Below, one piece after another: positions 23,350 to 31,630 of a stretch of DNA of 34,400 nucleotides. Source of the stretch: Myxococcales bacterium. Its GTDB lineage: Bacteria; Myxococcota_A; Polyangia; Polyangiales; Polyangiaceae. Numbering within the stretch: the first letter of the stretch is position 1; each line of letters opens with the position of its first letter. A program made the translations under genes and the position numbers. The DNA is taken from positions 1 to 34,400 of the forward strand of contig SYFR01000362.1 of NCBI GenBank assembly GCA_005800325.1, read 5' to 3'. The notes beneath the pieces are model-generated. The model had not been told where the DNA came from and did not search any database. It worked only from the letters and a program-made list of their open reading frames with translations.

Positions 23350-26300
23350 ATGACTAGATCGAAGGCGGATCGGTTTCGGGTTGGAATTCTGTCGGGCGTC
23401 GCGGCGCTCTCGGCCGCGCTCTTCGCGGCGCCCTCGCCGGCGAGCGAGTGCACCTCGTCGCAAGCTCAGAAGACGCTCGCCGAATGTCCGGGCGGGAAGT
23501 TTCAGTCGAACGTCACGAAGCGGCCCCAGGTGAGCTTCACGACGGCGCCGGAGGCCATCAAGAAGAAGGACCGGACCGACGACATCAAGCCGGTGAACCC
23601 GACCGACATCACGCAAACGGCACAGCGCGACGAGCGTGCCTCGCGCCTCAAGCCAAAGGTGCGAAAGCTCCTCTTGACCGAGATCGCCAACGTCGAGCGG
23701 CTTTACAAATCGACTCCGAAGAACGACAAGGACCGGCCCCAGCTCATGCGGCGCCTCGCCGAGGGCTACGTCGAGCTCGAGTCGAGCGCGTTCAAGGACA
23801 AGGTCGAAGGCGAGGTCCGGGCGCAGGAGCTGCGTGCCAAGGACCCGAGCGGCGCATCGAAGGCGAAAGACGGCGTCAAGAAGGCGACCGAGATCATCAA
23901 GGTCGCGCGCAAGAACGCGATCACTTTCTACAAGCAGCTCAAGGACCAATACCCGAAGTGGTGCCAGTTTCCGGACAACCCGGAAGGGCAGCAGGGGTGC
24001 ATCGACGAGGTGCTGTACTACCTCGCGTACGAATACGAGCAGGCCGGCGACCTCGAGAACGCGCGCTCGGCTTACCTCGAGCTCACGGAAAACTGGAAGA
24101 AGTCTCGCTTCGTGCCGAACGCCTTCCTCGCGTTCGGCGAGCTCTATTTCCAAGAGGCGCAGGGCGACCCGAGCAAGTGGCCATTCGCGCAGAACTTCTA
24201 CAAAGAGGTGCTCAAGTACGACCCTCCGGAAAATAAGCTCTGGGGCTACGCGGCGTACAAGCAGGCCTACGTCTTCTGGAATCAGGGCGACTATGCGACG
24301 GCGATCGAGCAGTTCAAGAAGGTCATCGAGTTCGGTGGCAAATTCCCGCAGCTCCCCAACGCGAAGAGCCTGGCGAGCAGCGCGCGCCGCGACATCATTC
24401 CGGTCTACGCGCTCAAGGGCGATCCGGCGAAGGCGCACGACTTCTTCCGGCCGCTGAGCGGCGATTCGGGCGTATCGAACGCGGGCACGATCACGATGAT
24501 GGAGGCCCTCGGCGCCAACCTCCTCGACACCGGCCACTACGACGAGGCGGTCATCCTCTATCGCGACCTGATGAAGCGGAACCAGGGCGACCAGCTCTGC
24601 TTCTACCAGGCGCAGATCACGCAGGCCATCATGGCCAGCAAGAGCGGCAACAAGCCCGCCATCGTCGCCGAGCTCGAGAAGCAGCTCGGCACCTACAAAG
24701 AGTTCATGTCGAGCCGGCACGAGAAAGAAAAGCTCAAGTGCGCGAACACGACGGCGGCGGTCATGAGCGAGACGGCGATGGCCTGGCACCTCGAGGCCGT
24801 CGGCTCGGGCGGCGTGCGCGGCACCGGCGACGCGAAGACGATGGATCAGAGCGAGAAGCTCTATTCGCTGGTCATCGATAACTTCACGCCCGATCAGTTC
24901 CGCGGGTTCACCTTCCCGCGAATTGTCAAAGAGGACTGGCCGACCGTCTCCAAGATTCGCTACGCGATGGCGGACCTCCTCTACTTTCAGAAGAAGTGGG
25001 AGAAGTGCGGACCGGCGTTCGATCAGGTCGTCGCCGACGACCCCAACGGGCCGAATGCGGCCGAGGCGGCGTTCGCCTCCGTGCTCTGCTACCAAAACAT
25101 CTATGCCCAGCAGCACGCGGACGGCTCGCATCGAAAGGGCGGTGGCCACCTCGACGATGGCGCCGCGAAGGGCAAGAAACCGCAGAGCGACGCCGACAAG
25201 CTTAAGGCGAAGGAGTTCTCGCCCGGGCAGAAGGGCATGATCACCGCCTTCAACCGGTATGTTTGCTACATCAAGCCGCCGGACTCCGACAAAGAGGCGC
25301 TCGAGCAATACGTCGAGGTGAAGTACGCGCGTGCTCGCACCTACTTCGAGGCTCAGCACTGGCAAGAGGCCGCCCTCGCGTTCCGCGATGTGGCCATGAA
25401 CCATCATCAGCTCGACGCCGGGCTCTACGCGGCGCAACTCTACCTCGAGGCGCTCAACGTTCTCGGGACGCGTGTCGATCCGCCGAATCCGGACTGCCTG
25501 CTCGACATGGAGCAGGACGTGCCGAAGTTCATCGAGTTCTTCTGCAAAGATGACAAGCAGAAGCAGGAGAACGAGGAACAGTGCTCGGTGCTCTTCCGCA
25601 TCCAACGCGACGTTCAAGCGAAGCGCGCGGAGGCGCTCGTAAAGAAGGCCGACGGGGGAGCATCCAACCGCATCAAGCTCTACGAAGAGGCCGGGCAGCT
25701 CTACTTCAACCTCTGGAAGCAGTACGGCGAGCCGGCGTGTCGCGATAAGAAGCCGACCTGCGAGAAGAACGACAAGATCCTCTACAACGCGGCGCGCGCG
25801 TTCCAGGCGGCCCGCCTCATCGCCAAGTCGATCAAGATCCGGCAGATCCTCATCAACCCCGAGTTCAACCTGCACCAGACGGAGTCGGCGAAGCTCGCGG
25901 TCTATGAAATCGGCGGCAACTACCAGGCCATCGCGGTCTACGAGCTGGCGGCCGAATGGTACGAGCGATTTGCCAACGAGAACCCCAAGCTCGAGAAGGC
26001 GGACGACGCGCTCAGCGACGCCGTCGTCCTGCGCCTTGGGCTCGGCCACAACGACAAGGCGATCGAGGACGCGAAGCTCTTCGGGCAGCGCTACGGCGCG
26101 AAAGAGCCCGCCAAGGCGGCCCAAATCGCGTTCGCGATCGGCTCGTATTACGGCGAGCGCGAAGACTGGAAGAACGCCGAGAAGGCCCTCTCCGGGCAGA
26201 TTGGCAAGATCGACCAGCAGGCTACCGTCGACGTGAAGCTTCAGGCCCACGCGCTGCTCGGCCGCACCTACGCGGCCCTCGGCAAGGCGCCTCAGGCCGA

Positions 26301-27114
26301 GAAGGAATTCGGCGTCGTTCGCGACACCTGGAAGGATCCGGCGGCCGTTCAAAAGGCGCTCGCGGCGCTCGGCGGTGGCAAAGCCGCCGAGGTGCGCCGG
26401 CTCGTAAAATCGCTCACCGCCGCGGGCGAAGCGCTGTTCTTCTTCGCTGAAAAAGCGCGCGTGGCGCAGGTCGATGCCCTGGCGTTCCCGGTCTACAAGG
26501 GCAAGGGCGATCCGAAGGACGTCAACGACTTCACCAAGACGAAGGTGAAGGAGTGGTACGAGTCCAAAGAGAAGGCCATCGACCTCGTCAACAAGGACTA
26601 CCTCAAGATCGTCGAGCTCAAGCCCGAGCCGCCGCCGATGTGGGTCATCAAGGCGGGAGCGAGCGTCGGAAAGATGTGGGGGCAGTTCGTCGCGGACTTC
26701 AACAACGCGCCGTACCCCAAGGACTGGGACAAAGACGCCTACGTCCCCGGCTTCGATCCGCCGCTGCATTTCCACGAGCTGCGCGCGAGCTACAAGGCGG
26801 GCCTCGCCGAGGCGAGCGAGAAGTACAAAATCCGCGCGAAGGGCGCCTTCGTGACGTGCCTCGGGTACTCGACGAAGTTCCAATACTTCGACAAGGACTC
26901 CCGTTCTTGCGAGAAGTGGCTCAGCAAGGAATACGGCAAAGAGTTTCACCTCATCGACGAGTTCCGCGGTGCGCCGACGCGCGTGAACTCTCCGCTTGCC
27001 GAGCGTCCGCAGGCCGTCGCTCATGACGGAACCTCGCTCGTCTACGACACGCGCGAGCAGGAGGACAAGGAGTCCGGCGCCGAGGCGAAGGACGCAAAGG
27101 CGGGCGACAAATGA
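23350..27114 (+). CDS. gltD: Large TPR protein GltD (AgmU-like), gliding motility
   Basis: 1254 residues from ATG 23350 (GTG 23344 is an alternative two codons earlier). The signal peptide (RVGILSGVAALSAALFAAPSPA) precedes a Lys-rich entry and then a very long helical repeat region with many TPR-like pairs (YYLAYEYEQAGDLENARSAYLEL, KQAYVFWNQGDYATAIEQFKKVI, VYELAAEWYERFANENPKLE, HALLGRTYAALGKAPQAEKEF). AgmU of Myxococcus xanthus is a TPR protein of about 1200 residues that spans periplasm and complex; the size matches. There are many Cys in the mature part (CQFPDNPEGQQGC, CRDKKPTC), so disulfides are plausible, consistent with the periplasm. The stop overlaps the ATG of gltE by ATGA. The neighbour order D-E-F-G supports identity. 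The antisense 1278-residue ORF over it is a shadow. Confidence 0.85.
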   Translation: MTRSKADRFRVGILSGVAALSAALFAAPSPASECTSSQAQKTLAECPGGKFQSNVTKRPQVSFTTAPEAIKKKDRTDDIKPVNPTDITQTAQRDERASRLKPKVRKLLLTEIANVERLYKSTPKNDKDRPQLMRRLAEGYVELESSAFKDKVEGEVRAQELRAKDPSGASKAKDGVKKATEIIKVARKNAITFYKQLKDQYPKWCQFPDNPEGQQGCIDEVLYYLAYEYEQAGDLENARSAYLELTENWKKSRFVPNAFLAFGELYFQEAQGDPSKWPFAQNFYKEVLKYDPPENKLWGYAAYKQAYVFWNQGDYATAIEQFKKVIEFGGKFPQLPNAKSLASSARRDIIPVYALKGDPAKAHDFFRPLSGDSGVSNAGTITMMEALGANLLDTGHYDEAVILYRDLMKRNQGDQLCFYQAQITQAIMASKSGNKPAIVAELEKQLGTYKEFMSSRHEKEKLKCANTTAAVMSETAMAWHLEAVGSGGVRGTGDAKTMDQSEKLYSLVIDNFTPDQFRGFTFPRIVKEDWPTVSKIRYAMADLLYFQKKWEKCGPAFDQVVADDPNGPNAAEAAFASVLCYQNIYAQQHADGSHRKGGGHLDDGAAKGKKPQSDADKLKAKEFSPGQKGMITAFNRYVCYIKPPDSDKEALEQYVEVKYARARTYFEAQHWQEAALAFRDVAMNHHQLDAGLYAAQLYLEALNVLGTRVDPPNPDCLLDMEQDVPKFIEFFCKDDKQKQENEEQCSVLFRIQRDVQAKRAEALVKKADGGASNRIKLYEEAGQLYFNLWKQYGEPACRDKKPTCEKNDKILYNAARAFQAARLIAKSIKIRQILINPEFNLHQTESAKLAVYEIGGNYQAIAVYELAAEWYERFANENPKLEKADDALSDAVVLRLGLGHNDKAIEDAKLFGQRYGAKEPAKAAQIAFAIGSYYGEREDWKNAEKALSGQIGKIDQQATVDVKLQAHALLGRTYAALGKAPQAEKEFGVVRDTWKDPAAVQKALAALGGGKAAEVRRLVKSLTAAGEALFFFAEKARVAQVDALAFPVYKGKGDPKDVNDFTKTKVKEWYESKEKAIDLVNKDYLKIVELKPEPPPMWVIKAGASVGKMWGQFVADFNNAPYPKDWDKDAYVPGFDPPLHFHELRASYKAGLAEASEKYKIRAKGAFVTCLGYSTKFQYFDKDSRSCEKWLSKEYGKEFHLIDEFRGAPTRVNSPLAERPQAVAHDGTSLVYDTREQEDKESGAEAKDAKAGDK

Positions 27115-28643
27115 GCCAAGCGAACAGGGCAAGGACCATGAGAAGCGCGACGAACTCTGCACTGGCCGCCTTGGTTGCGGCGGGGCTCCTCGGCCTCGTC
27201 GGGTGCGGCACCTCTTCGGGGACGATCGATCCGGCCGTGGACCCGACGACGATGGACGTATTGAAGACCGGCGGCGGCACTGCGCTTTCGAAGGAAGCGG
27301 CGGGCCTCTTCAAGAAGGGATCCGAAGCGATGGTCCAGCACGACCGCGCTGGGGACTGGAGCGATGCCCTGTGCGACGACATCGCGAGCATGTTCAAGCG
27401 CGCTGCCGACGAGCAGTCGGACGGAAAGTTCCACGAGGCGCTCTACAACTCGGGCGTGGCGCAGCAACGCTGCAAGAACGACGCTAAGGCGCGGGCCACC
27501 TTCGATGAGCTCCTCGGCAAGGAACCGAAATTCCATCGGGCCCGCGTCCAGGTCGCGCTCTATGAGTTCATCGCGTCCGGCCAGAAGGACGTCGAGAAAG
27601 CGATCGGCGAGATGAACCAGGCCGTGACCGACGCGCAGTTCAAGAACGAGGAAGCGCTCGTGCACCTCGCGATGCTGCAGATGATGCGCGACAACGACGT
27701 CTCCGATGACGACGGCGCCAACGACTTCGAACGGGCAAAGTCGAATCTCCAGCGCGCGCTGGCCATCAACGATTCGTACATGTCGGCGTTCAACCAGCTG
27801 GCGATCTACTACCTCGAGATGGCGAAGAAGAAGGCCCTCGGGGAAAAGGCGCCGAAGGGCAAGCGCCGTCGCGGCATCGCGGTCGCGTCCGAAGACAAGA
27901 AAAAGGCCGACTCACAGGCGCTCGAGCTCGCGGCCCTCGTCTGCTCGCAGGCGATCCGCAAGAACCCCAATTACGCCCCCATCTACAACACGATGGGCCT
28001 CATCTCCGCCGAGCTCGGCGATCTGTCGCAGTCGGCGCAATCGTTCGGCAAGGCGCGCGCGCTCGACGCGAAGTTCTTCGAGGCGCACATGAACTACGCG
28101 GCCGTGAACCTTCAATTCCGTGGCTTCGAGCAGGCCGAGGACGCCTACCGAAAGGCGCTCGGCGAGAAGAGCAACGATTTCGAGGCCCACCTCGGACTCG
28201 CCCTCGCGCTTCGCGGCCAGATCACGGACGCGAATTTCGATTCGCAGATCGCCGCTGTGGCGAAGGAGCTGGACGCGGCGCGCAAGATCGACGGCGACCG
28301 ACCTGAGACCTACTACAACGACGCGATCCTCACGCAGGAGTACAAGAGTAAAACGCTCGATCAGGCCAAGGTCGAGGGGATCCTCGAGCAGTCGAAGACC
28401 TTGTTCCGCGATTTCCTCGCGAAGGCGACCGGCAAGGACGAATACGCCGATGCCGCCAAGCGCGCCGAAGAGCGCATCAAGGAAATCGACGACGTCATCA
28501 AGTTCACGCGAGAGACCCGCGAGATGGAGAAGAAGACGCCGCCGGCCGCCGCACCGGCGCCGGGGGGCGCCAACGGAACGCCGCCGGCCGAGGGCAAGCC
28601 GGAGGCGGGTGCCAGCGCCGCGACTCCGCCGACGAATGGCTGA
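27111..28643 (+). CDS. gltE: TPR lipoprotein GltE (AglT-like), gliding motility
   Basis: 510 residues from ATG 27111 (ATGA with gltD stop); ATG 27138 is an alternative that still keeps the signal. The signal ends in AALVAAGLLGLVGC, giving an acylated Cys32, so it is a lipoprotein, probably on the outer membrane. TPR-like helices fill the mature part: FHEALYNSGVAQQRCKNDAKARATFDELL, EEALVHLAMLQMMRDND, SAFNQLAIYYLEMAKKKAL, APIYNTMGLISAELGDLSQSAQSFGKA, AHMNYAAVNLQFRGFEQAEDAYRKAL. A basic block (GKRRRG) interrupts the repeats near residue 245. The tail is Pro/Ala/Gly-rich. AglT/GltE of Myxococcus is a TPR lipoprotein of about this size needed for gliding, encoded directly after agmU. Matching size, lipid anchor and order make this one of the safer assignments. 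Its own promoter is not seen; it is probably cotranscribed with gltD. Confidence 0.87.
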   Translation: MSQANRARTMRSATNSALAALVAAGLLGLVGCGTSSGTIDPAVDPTTMDVLKTGGGTALSKEAAGLFKKGSEAMVQHDRAGDWSDALCDDIASMFKRAADEQSDGKFHEALYNSGVAQQRCKNDAKARATFDELLGKEPKFHRARVQVALYEFIASGQKDVEKAIGEMNQAVTDAQFKNEEALVHLAMLQMMRDNDVSDDDGANDFERAKSNLQRALAINDSYMSAFNQLAIYYLEMAKKKALGEKAPKGKRRRGIAVASEDKKKADSQALELAALVCSQAIRKNPNYAPIYNTMGLISAELGDLSQSAQSFGKARALDAKFFEAHMNYAAVNLQFRGFEQAEDAYRKALGEKSNDFEAHLGLALALRGQITDANFDSQIAAVAKELDAARKIDGDRPETYYNDAILTQEYKSKTLDQAKVEGILEQSKTLFRDFLAKATGKDEYADAAKRAEERIKEIDDVIKFTRETREMEKKTPPAAAPAPGGANGTPPAEGKPEAGASAATPPTNG

Positions 28644-28741
28644 GGTGCGCGCAGAGATTTTTGGAACCGGCCAACGCGCGGCGTGTCTCTCCGGACGGCG
28701 GCCGCGAGCGGCCACGCCGTGAGCCTGCCGCGAGTTCTCGG

Positions 28742-28771
28742 TTGACCCTGACCCGGCGAGGCGGTTACAAT
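28742..28771 (+). promoter_or_regulatory. Strong sigma70-like promoter before gltF
   Basis: TTGACC - 18 bp - TACAAT, 5 of 6 matches in each box. The predicted start near 28778 leaves a leader of about 33 nt that contains GGAGG 7 nt before GTG 28812. gltF and perhaps gltG can therefore be transcribed apart from gltC-E. Confidence 0.7.
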
Positions 28772-28811
28772 CGTACTGTAAAGAGGGCGTCTTTTTCAGG
28801 GAGGCCATAAC

Positions 28812-29096
28812 GTGACGAGGCAAAACGTGTCGAAGGTAGTGCGAACGACGTTGTCTGCAGCGGTAGCGAGCGCCTTGCTCTTGGCGGCCGGGGCTGCTTC
28901 AGCTCAGGGCGGCCCGAAGAGCGAGGACTCCGAGGACGGCTACGGCTACACGTTCTCCGATGACCCGCTGACGGCGGGTGGTTTCGGTCCGTCCGACAGC
29001 AACATCAAGGTGCGTCCGCAGGGCGTGCGACGGACGCTCATCCGACCGCGCATCTCGTTCGTTCCCGAGATGTTGAAGTCCGTCGAGAACATCTGA
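28812..29096 (+). CDS. gltF: Small exported protein GltF-like, gliding motility
   Basis: 94 residues from GTG 28812, with a near-ideal ribosome-binding site GGAGG 7 nt before it, so the start is well supported. The signal peptide (TTLSAAVASALLLAAGAASA) leaves a mature part of about 62 residues. The mature part is acidic at first (KSEDSEDGYGYTFSDDPL), then has a conserved-looking stretch GGFGPSDSNIKVRPQGVRRTLIRPRISFVPEMLKSVENI read here in two parts; the basic core and the end FVPEMLKSVENI look like a binding surface. Periplasmic location is inferred. In Myxococcus gltF is the small gene between aglT and pglI, exactly this place. The assignment therefore rests on position, size and export signal. 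The preceding promoter and terminator-like hairpin after it hint that it is expressed strongly and partly on its own. Confidence 0.76.
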   Translation: MTRQNVSKVVRTTLSAAVASALLLAAGAASAQGGPKSEDSEDGYGYTFSDDPLTAGGFGPSDSNIKVRPQGVRRTLIRPRISFVPEMLKSVENI

Positions 29097-29128
29097 GTGA
29101 GGTCGCGCGCACGCGATGCACGACGCTA

Positions 29129-29147
29129 CGGCTGCGCAGTGCAGCCG
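29129..29147 (+). terminator. Hairpin after gltF, weak terminator or attenuator
   Basis: CGGCTGC - GCAGT - GCAGCCG is a 7-bp stem with a 5-nt loop, 33 bp after the gltF stop. The downstream sequence has only scattered T residues. It may reduce read-through into gltG and so raise gltF relative to gltG. Confidence 0.38.
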
Positions 29148-29256
29148 GGCTTGCGTTCATTTCGTGTCGGGGCGCTAACGCACGGCGTTCGCGGTCCGCG
29201 GTATTCGGGTCTCAAGAAGTCTTAGTCCACCTGATTGCAAGGGGCATCACGCGCTC

Positions 29257-31248
29257 ATGGAAGCCAAGCAGAATCTCGCACTCACGTTCGCGTTCTATCA
29301 GGGCAACGAGCTGATCCGTCGCGAGACGGTCGCGCAGGACATCATCAAGGTCGGCAAGGATCCGAAGAGCCACCTGCGCGTCGACGACGAACAGGCGGCG
29401 CGGACCCACGCGGTGATCGAAGTCCAGGACGAGATCACGCTCATCGACCTGGGCATCGAGGCTGGGACGATGGTGAACGGCGCGCGCGTGAACAAGTGCC
29501 GCCTCAACGCGGGAGACCAGCTGCAGATCGGCGCCACGGTGATCGTGCTCGAGCGTATCGAGGATGCGGGCGCGGTCGCCGCGGTTCCTGCCCCGGCCTC
29601 GTCGGCGGCCGCAGCGTTCGTTCCCCCTCCCGCAGTGAGCAATCCGTTTGCGGTAGCCGTGACCAGCAACCCGTTCGCGGCGCCGGCGAGCGTGCCGATC
29701 GCGTCGAATCCGTTCGCGGCCCCGAACCCGTTCGCGCCGTCGCACCGCGGCGGCGTGCCGAAGAACGCAGCCGAGGGCACGTACGAATACCAGATCGTCA
29801 AGGCTGGGCCGGCAGTGCCCCCGGAAGAGGTGGAGACGCCGGCGGATGCACTCGAGGTTCGCGTCCTCTGGGGCCGCAATCTCCTGCATGTCGCTCACCT
29901 GTCTCCGCCGCGCTCGTTCTACGTCGGCGAGGCGGAGGGCAAGGGCACGAGGGTTGATTTCTCGGTGCCGTCAGAGAAGCTCGGTGCAGGTGGGCGTGTA
30001 GCCATCGTCGAGGCCGGCGGTGGCAGCGCGTTCGCGGTCGTGCCGGCAGCGGCGGGCGGCTACGCCGAGACCGGCGGTCAGAAGGTGTCGCTCCAGGACG
30101 CTGCGAAGGCGCAGGGTGGTCGCATCGCGCTCAACCGTGGCACGAGCATCCGCATGGAGGTTGGGGATCTCGTGTTCGAGGTGAACTCGGTCGCGGGAGG
30201 CAAGAAGGTCGCGGCCGCGTTCTCGCTCGCGGCGCTCATCACGGGAGGATCGCTGCTCTACATCCTCGGCGCCGGCGTCGGCGTCGGCGGTTTTCTCGCG
30301 GCGACGGCGATGTTCACGCCGGATCTCAACAGCACGTCCGACGATCAGATGACCGACGAGCAGCGGTATCTGATTTCGCACTACCTCGAGTCCGCGGCCG
30401 AGCAGGAGCTCGAAGAGAAAGAGACCGAGCAAGTCTCTGAGGACAACGCCGACAACAAAGAGGGTGGCACCGGCACTCGCGCCAAGGGCGAAGAGGGGTC
30501 GATGGGCAATCCCAACTCGAAGGCGTCCGGCAATCGCTACGGCGTCGCCGGCCCTGCCGACAACCAAGATCCGCACATCGCGCGGCAGGCGGCGCTGCGT
30601 GACGCGGCGGAGTTCGGCATGATCGGGCTCCTGAATTCCGGTGCCGGCGGCGATCCGGATGCTCCGACGGCACCTTGGGGACGCGATGACTCGCTCGGCA
30701 ACGACCCGCTCAGCGCTCGCGGCAACATGTGGGGCGACGCGATCGGCGAGTCGTTCGGCGCCGGCGGCCTTGGCTTGACCGGCATTGGCGAGGGCGGTGG
30801 CGGTCGCGGCGAGGGGATCGGCCTTGGCAACATCGGCACCATCGGACACGGCGCTGGCACCGGCACGGGTCAGGGGTTCGGCTCTGGTCACGGTCGCCTG
30901 GGTCGCTCGCACCGCGCGCGCCCGCCACAGGTTCGCATGGGTGCGACGAGCGTGAGCGGCAGGCTTCCGCCCGAGGTCATCCAGCGCATCGTGCGCCAGA
31001 ACTTCGGTCGCTTCCGCGTGTGCTACGAGACGGGCCTTCGAAACAACCCGAACCTTCAGGGCACCGTGAGCGTGCGGTTCGTGATCGGGCGCGATGGCAG
31101 CGTATCGAACGTCGGCGGCGGCGGCAGCATGCCTGACAGCGGCGTCACGAGCTGTGTGACGCGCGCGTTCTACGGGCTGAGCTTCCCGCAGCCCGAAGGC
31201 GGCATCGTGACGGTTTCGTACCCGATCTCGTTCTCGCCGGCGAGCTGA
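29257..31248 (+). CDS. gltG: FHA-domain inner-membrane protein GltG (PglI-like) with AgmX/PglI C-terminal tail
   Basis: 663 residues. Order of parts: N-terminal FHA-like domain (about 27-105; IKVGKDPKSHLRV, ARTHAVIEV, GTMVNGARV), a linker with four NPF motifs (129-160), a second beta-rich domain (about 195-310), a hydrophobic helix region (about 322-352), an acidic periplasmic stretch, a Gly-rich hinge, and a TonB-like end from about 565 (VSGRLPPEVIQRIVRQNFGRFRVCYETGL). The end matches the AgmX/PglI C-terminal domain, with a likely disulfide Cys589-Cys633. Topology is then cytoplasmic FHA, one membrane crossing, periplasmic tail. In Myxococcus GltG links the inner-membrane motor side to the periplasmic and outer-membrane parts. 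The FHA is atypical: GK replaces GR and ARTH replaces SRTH. No strong ribosome-binding site: AAGGGG is 12 nt upstream. The call is well supported by architecture and order. Confidence 0.92.
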   Translation: MEAKQNLALTFAFYQGNELIRRETVAQDIIKVGKDPKSHLRVDDEQAARTHAVIEVQDEITLIDLGIEAGTMVNGARVNKCRLNAGDQLQIGATVIVLERIEDAGAVAAVPAPASSAAAAFVPPPAVSNPFAVAVTSNPFAAPASVPIASNPFAAPNPFAPSHRGGVPKNAAEGTYEYQIVKAGPAVPPEEVETPADALEVRVLWGRNLLHVAHLSPPRSFYVGEAEGKGTRVDFSVPSEKLGAGGRVAIVEAGGGSAFAVVPAAAGGYAETGGQKVSLQDAAKAQGGRIALNRGTSIRMEVGDLVFEVNSVAGGKKVAAAFSLAALITGGSLLYILGAGVGVGGFLAATAMFTPDLNSTSDDQMTDEQRYLISHYLESAAEQELEEKETEQVSEDNADNKEGGTGTRAKGEEGSMGNPNSKASGNRYGVAGPADNQDPHIARQAALRDAAEFGMIGLLNSGAGGDPDAPTAPWGRDDSLGNDPLSARGNMWGDAIGESFGAGGLGLTGIGEGGGGRGEGIGLGNIGTIGHGAGTGTGQGFGSGHGRLGRSHRARPPQVRMGATSVSGRLPPEVIQRIVRQNFGRFRVCYETGLRNNPNLQGTVSVRFVIGRDGSVSNVGGGGSMPDSGVTSCVTRAFYGLSFPQPEGGIVTVSYPISFSPAS

Positions 31249-31630
31249 CGTTCGCGAGACGAGACGAGGCGAGGCGCGTTCGCGCGGCTCCTGGGTTCGC
31301 CCGCCCCTGCCAGTGAGGGGGCGGGCGAGTTCGTTTTGTGGCGCCGTGGCGACATACGTTGCGGCGCGGCGCGACGACGCGGACGACTGTGGCATCAGGC
31401 TGCGGCCTGGGTGCACGGCGCGCCGCGCGCGAAACGCATGCGCGGGTTGGCCGGGGCGACGGGCGCTACGGCCTCGCGGGTGCGTGGTATTTTTGTGGGC
31501 CGCGCGGGGCGTGTGCCGCTGGACTTCGGCGAGCGGGGAACACTATCCTCCCAGCGCCGTGAAAGGCTTGATCTTGTCTTCGTTACGCTCGCGGTGGACG
31601 CGGGGGACGCAGCCGAGGAAAGGTGGCTCG
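31249..31630. other. 382-bp non-coding gap between gltG and gltH
   Basis: The gap holds the intrinsic terminator at 31297-31336 and then about 290 bp without a convincing ORF; track ORFs here are start extensions or shadows. A weak TGGACT/CTATCC pair near 31520-31548 might be the gltH promoter. No RNA gene is seen. Confidence 0.6.
31297..31336 (+). terminator. Strong rho-independent terminator after gltG
   Basis: A perfect 11-bp stem TCGCCCGCCCC / GGGGCGGGCGA with a 10-nt loop, followed by GTTCGTTTT. It starts 48 bp after the gltG stop and should end the gltF-gltG transcript, so gltH needs its own promoter. Confidence 0.82.

Noticed and set aside
23326-27162. 1278-residue minus-strand ORF fully antisense to gltD
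   Set aside because: It is Leu/Arg/Val/Glu-rich with no domain, the usual product of reading a high-GC gene backwards; the plus strand has a signal peptide and TPRs.
31313-31630. Extended start of the gltH ORF
   Set aside because: It begins in the terminator hairpin and lacks a signal; ATG 31631 has a ribosome-binding site and lipoprotein signal.
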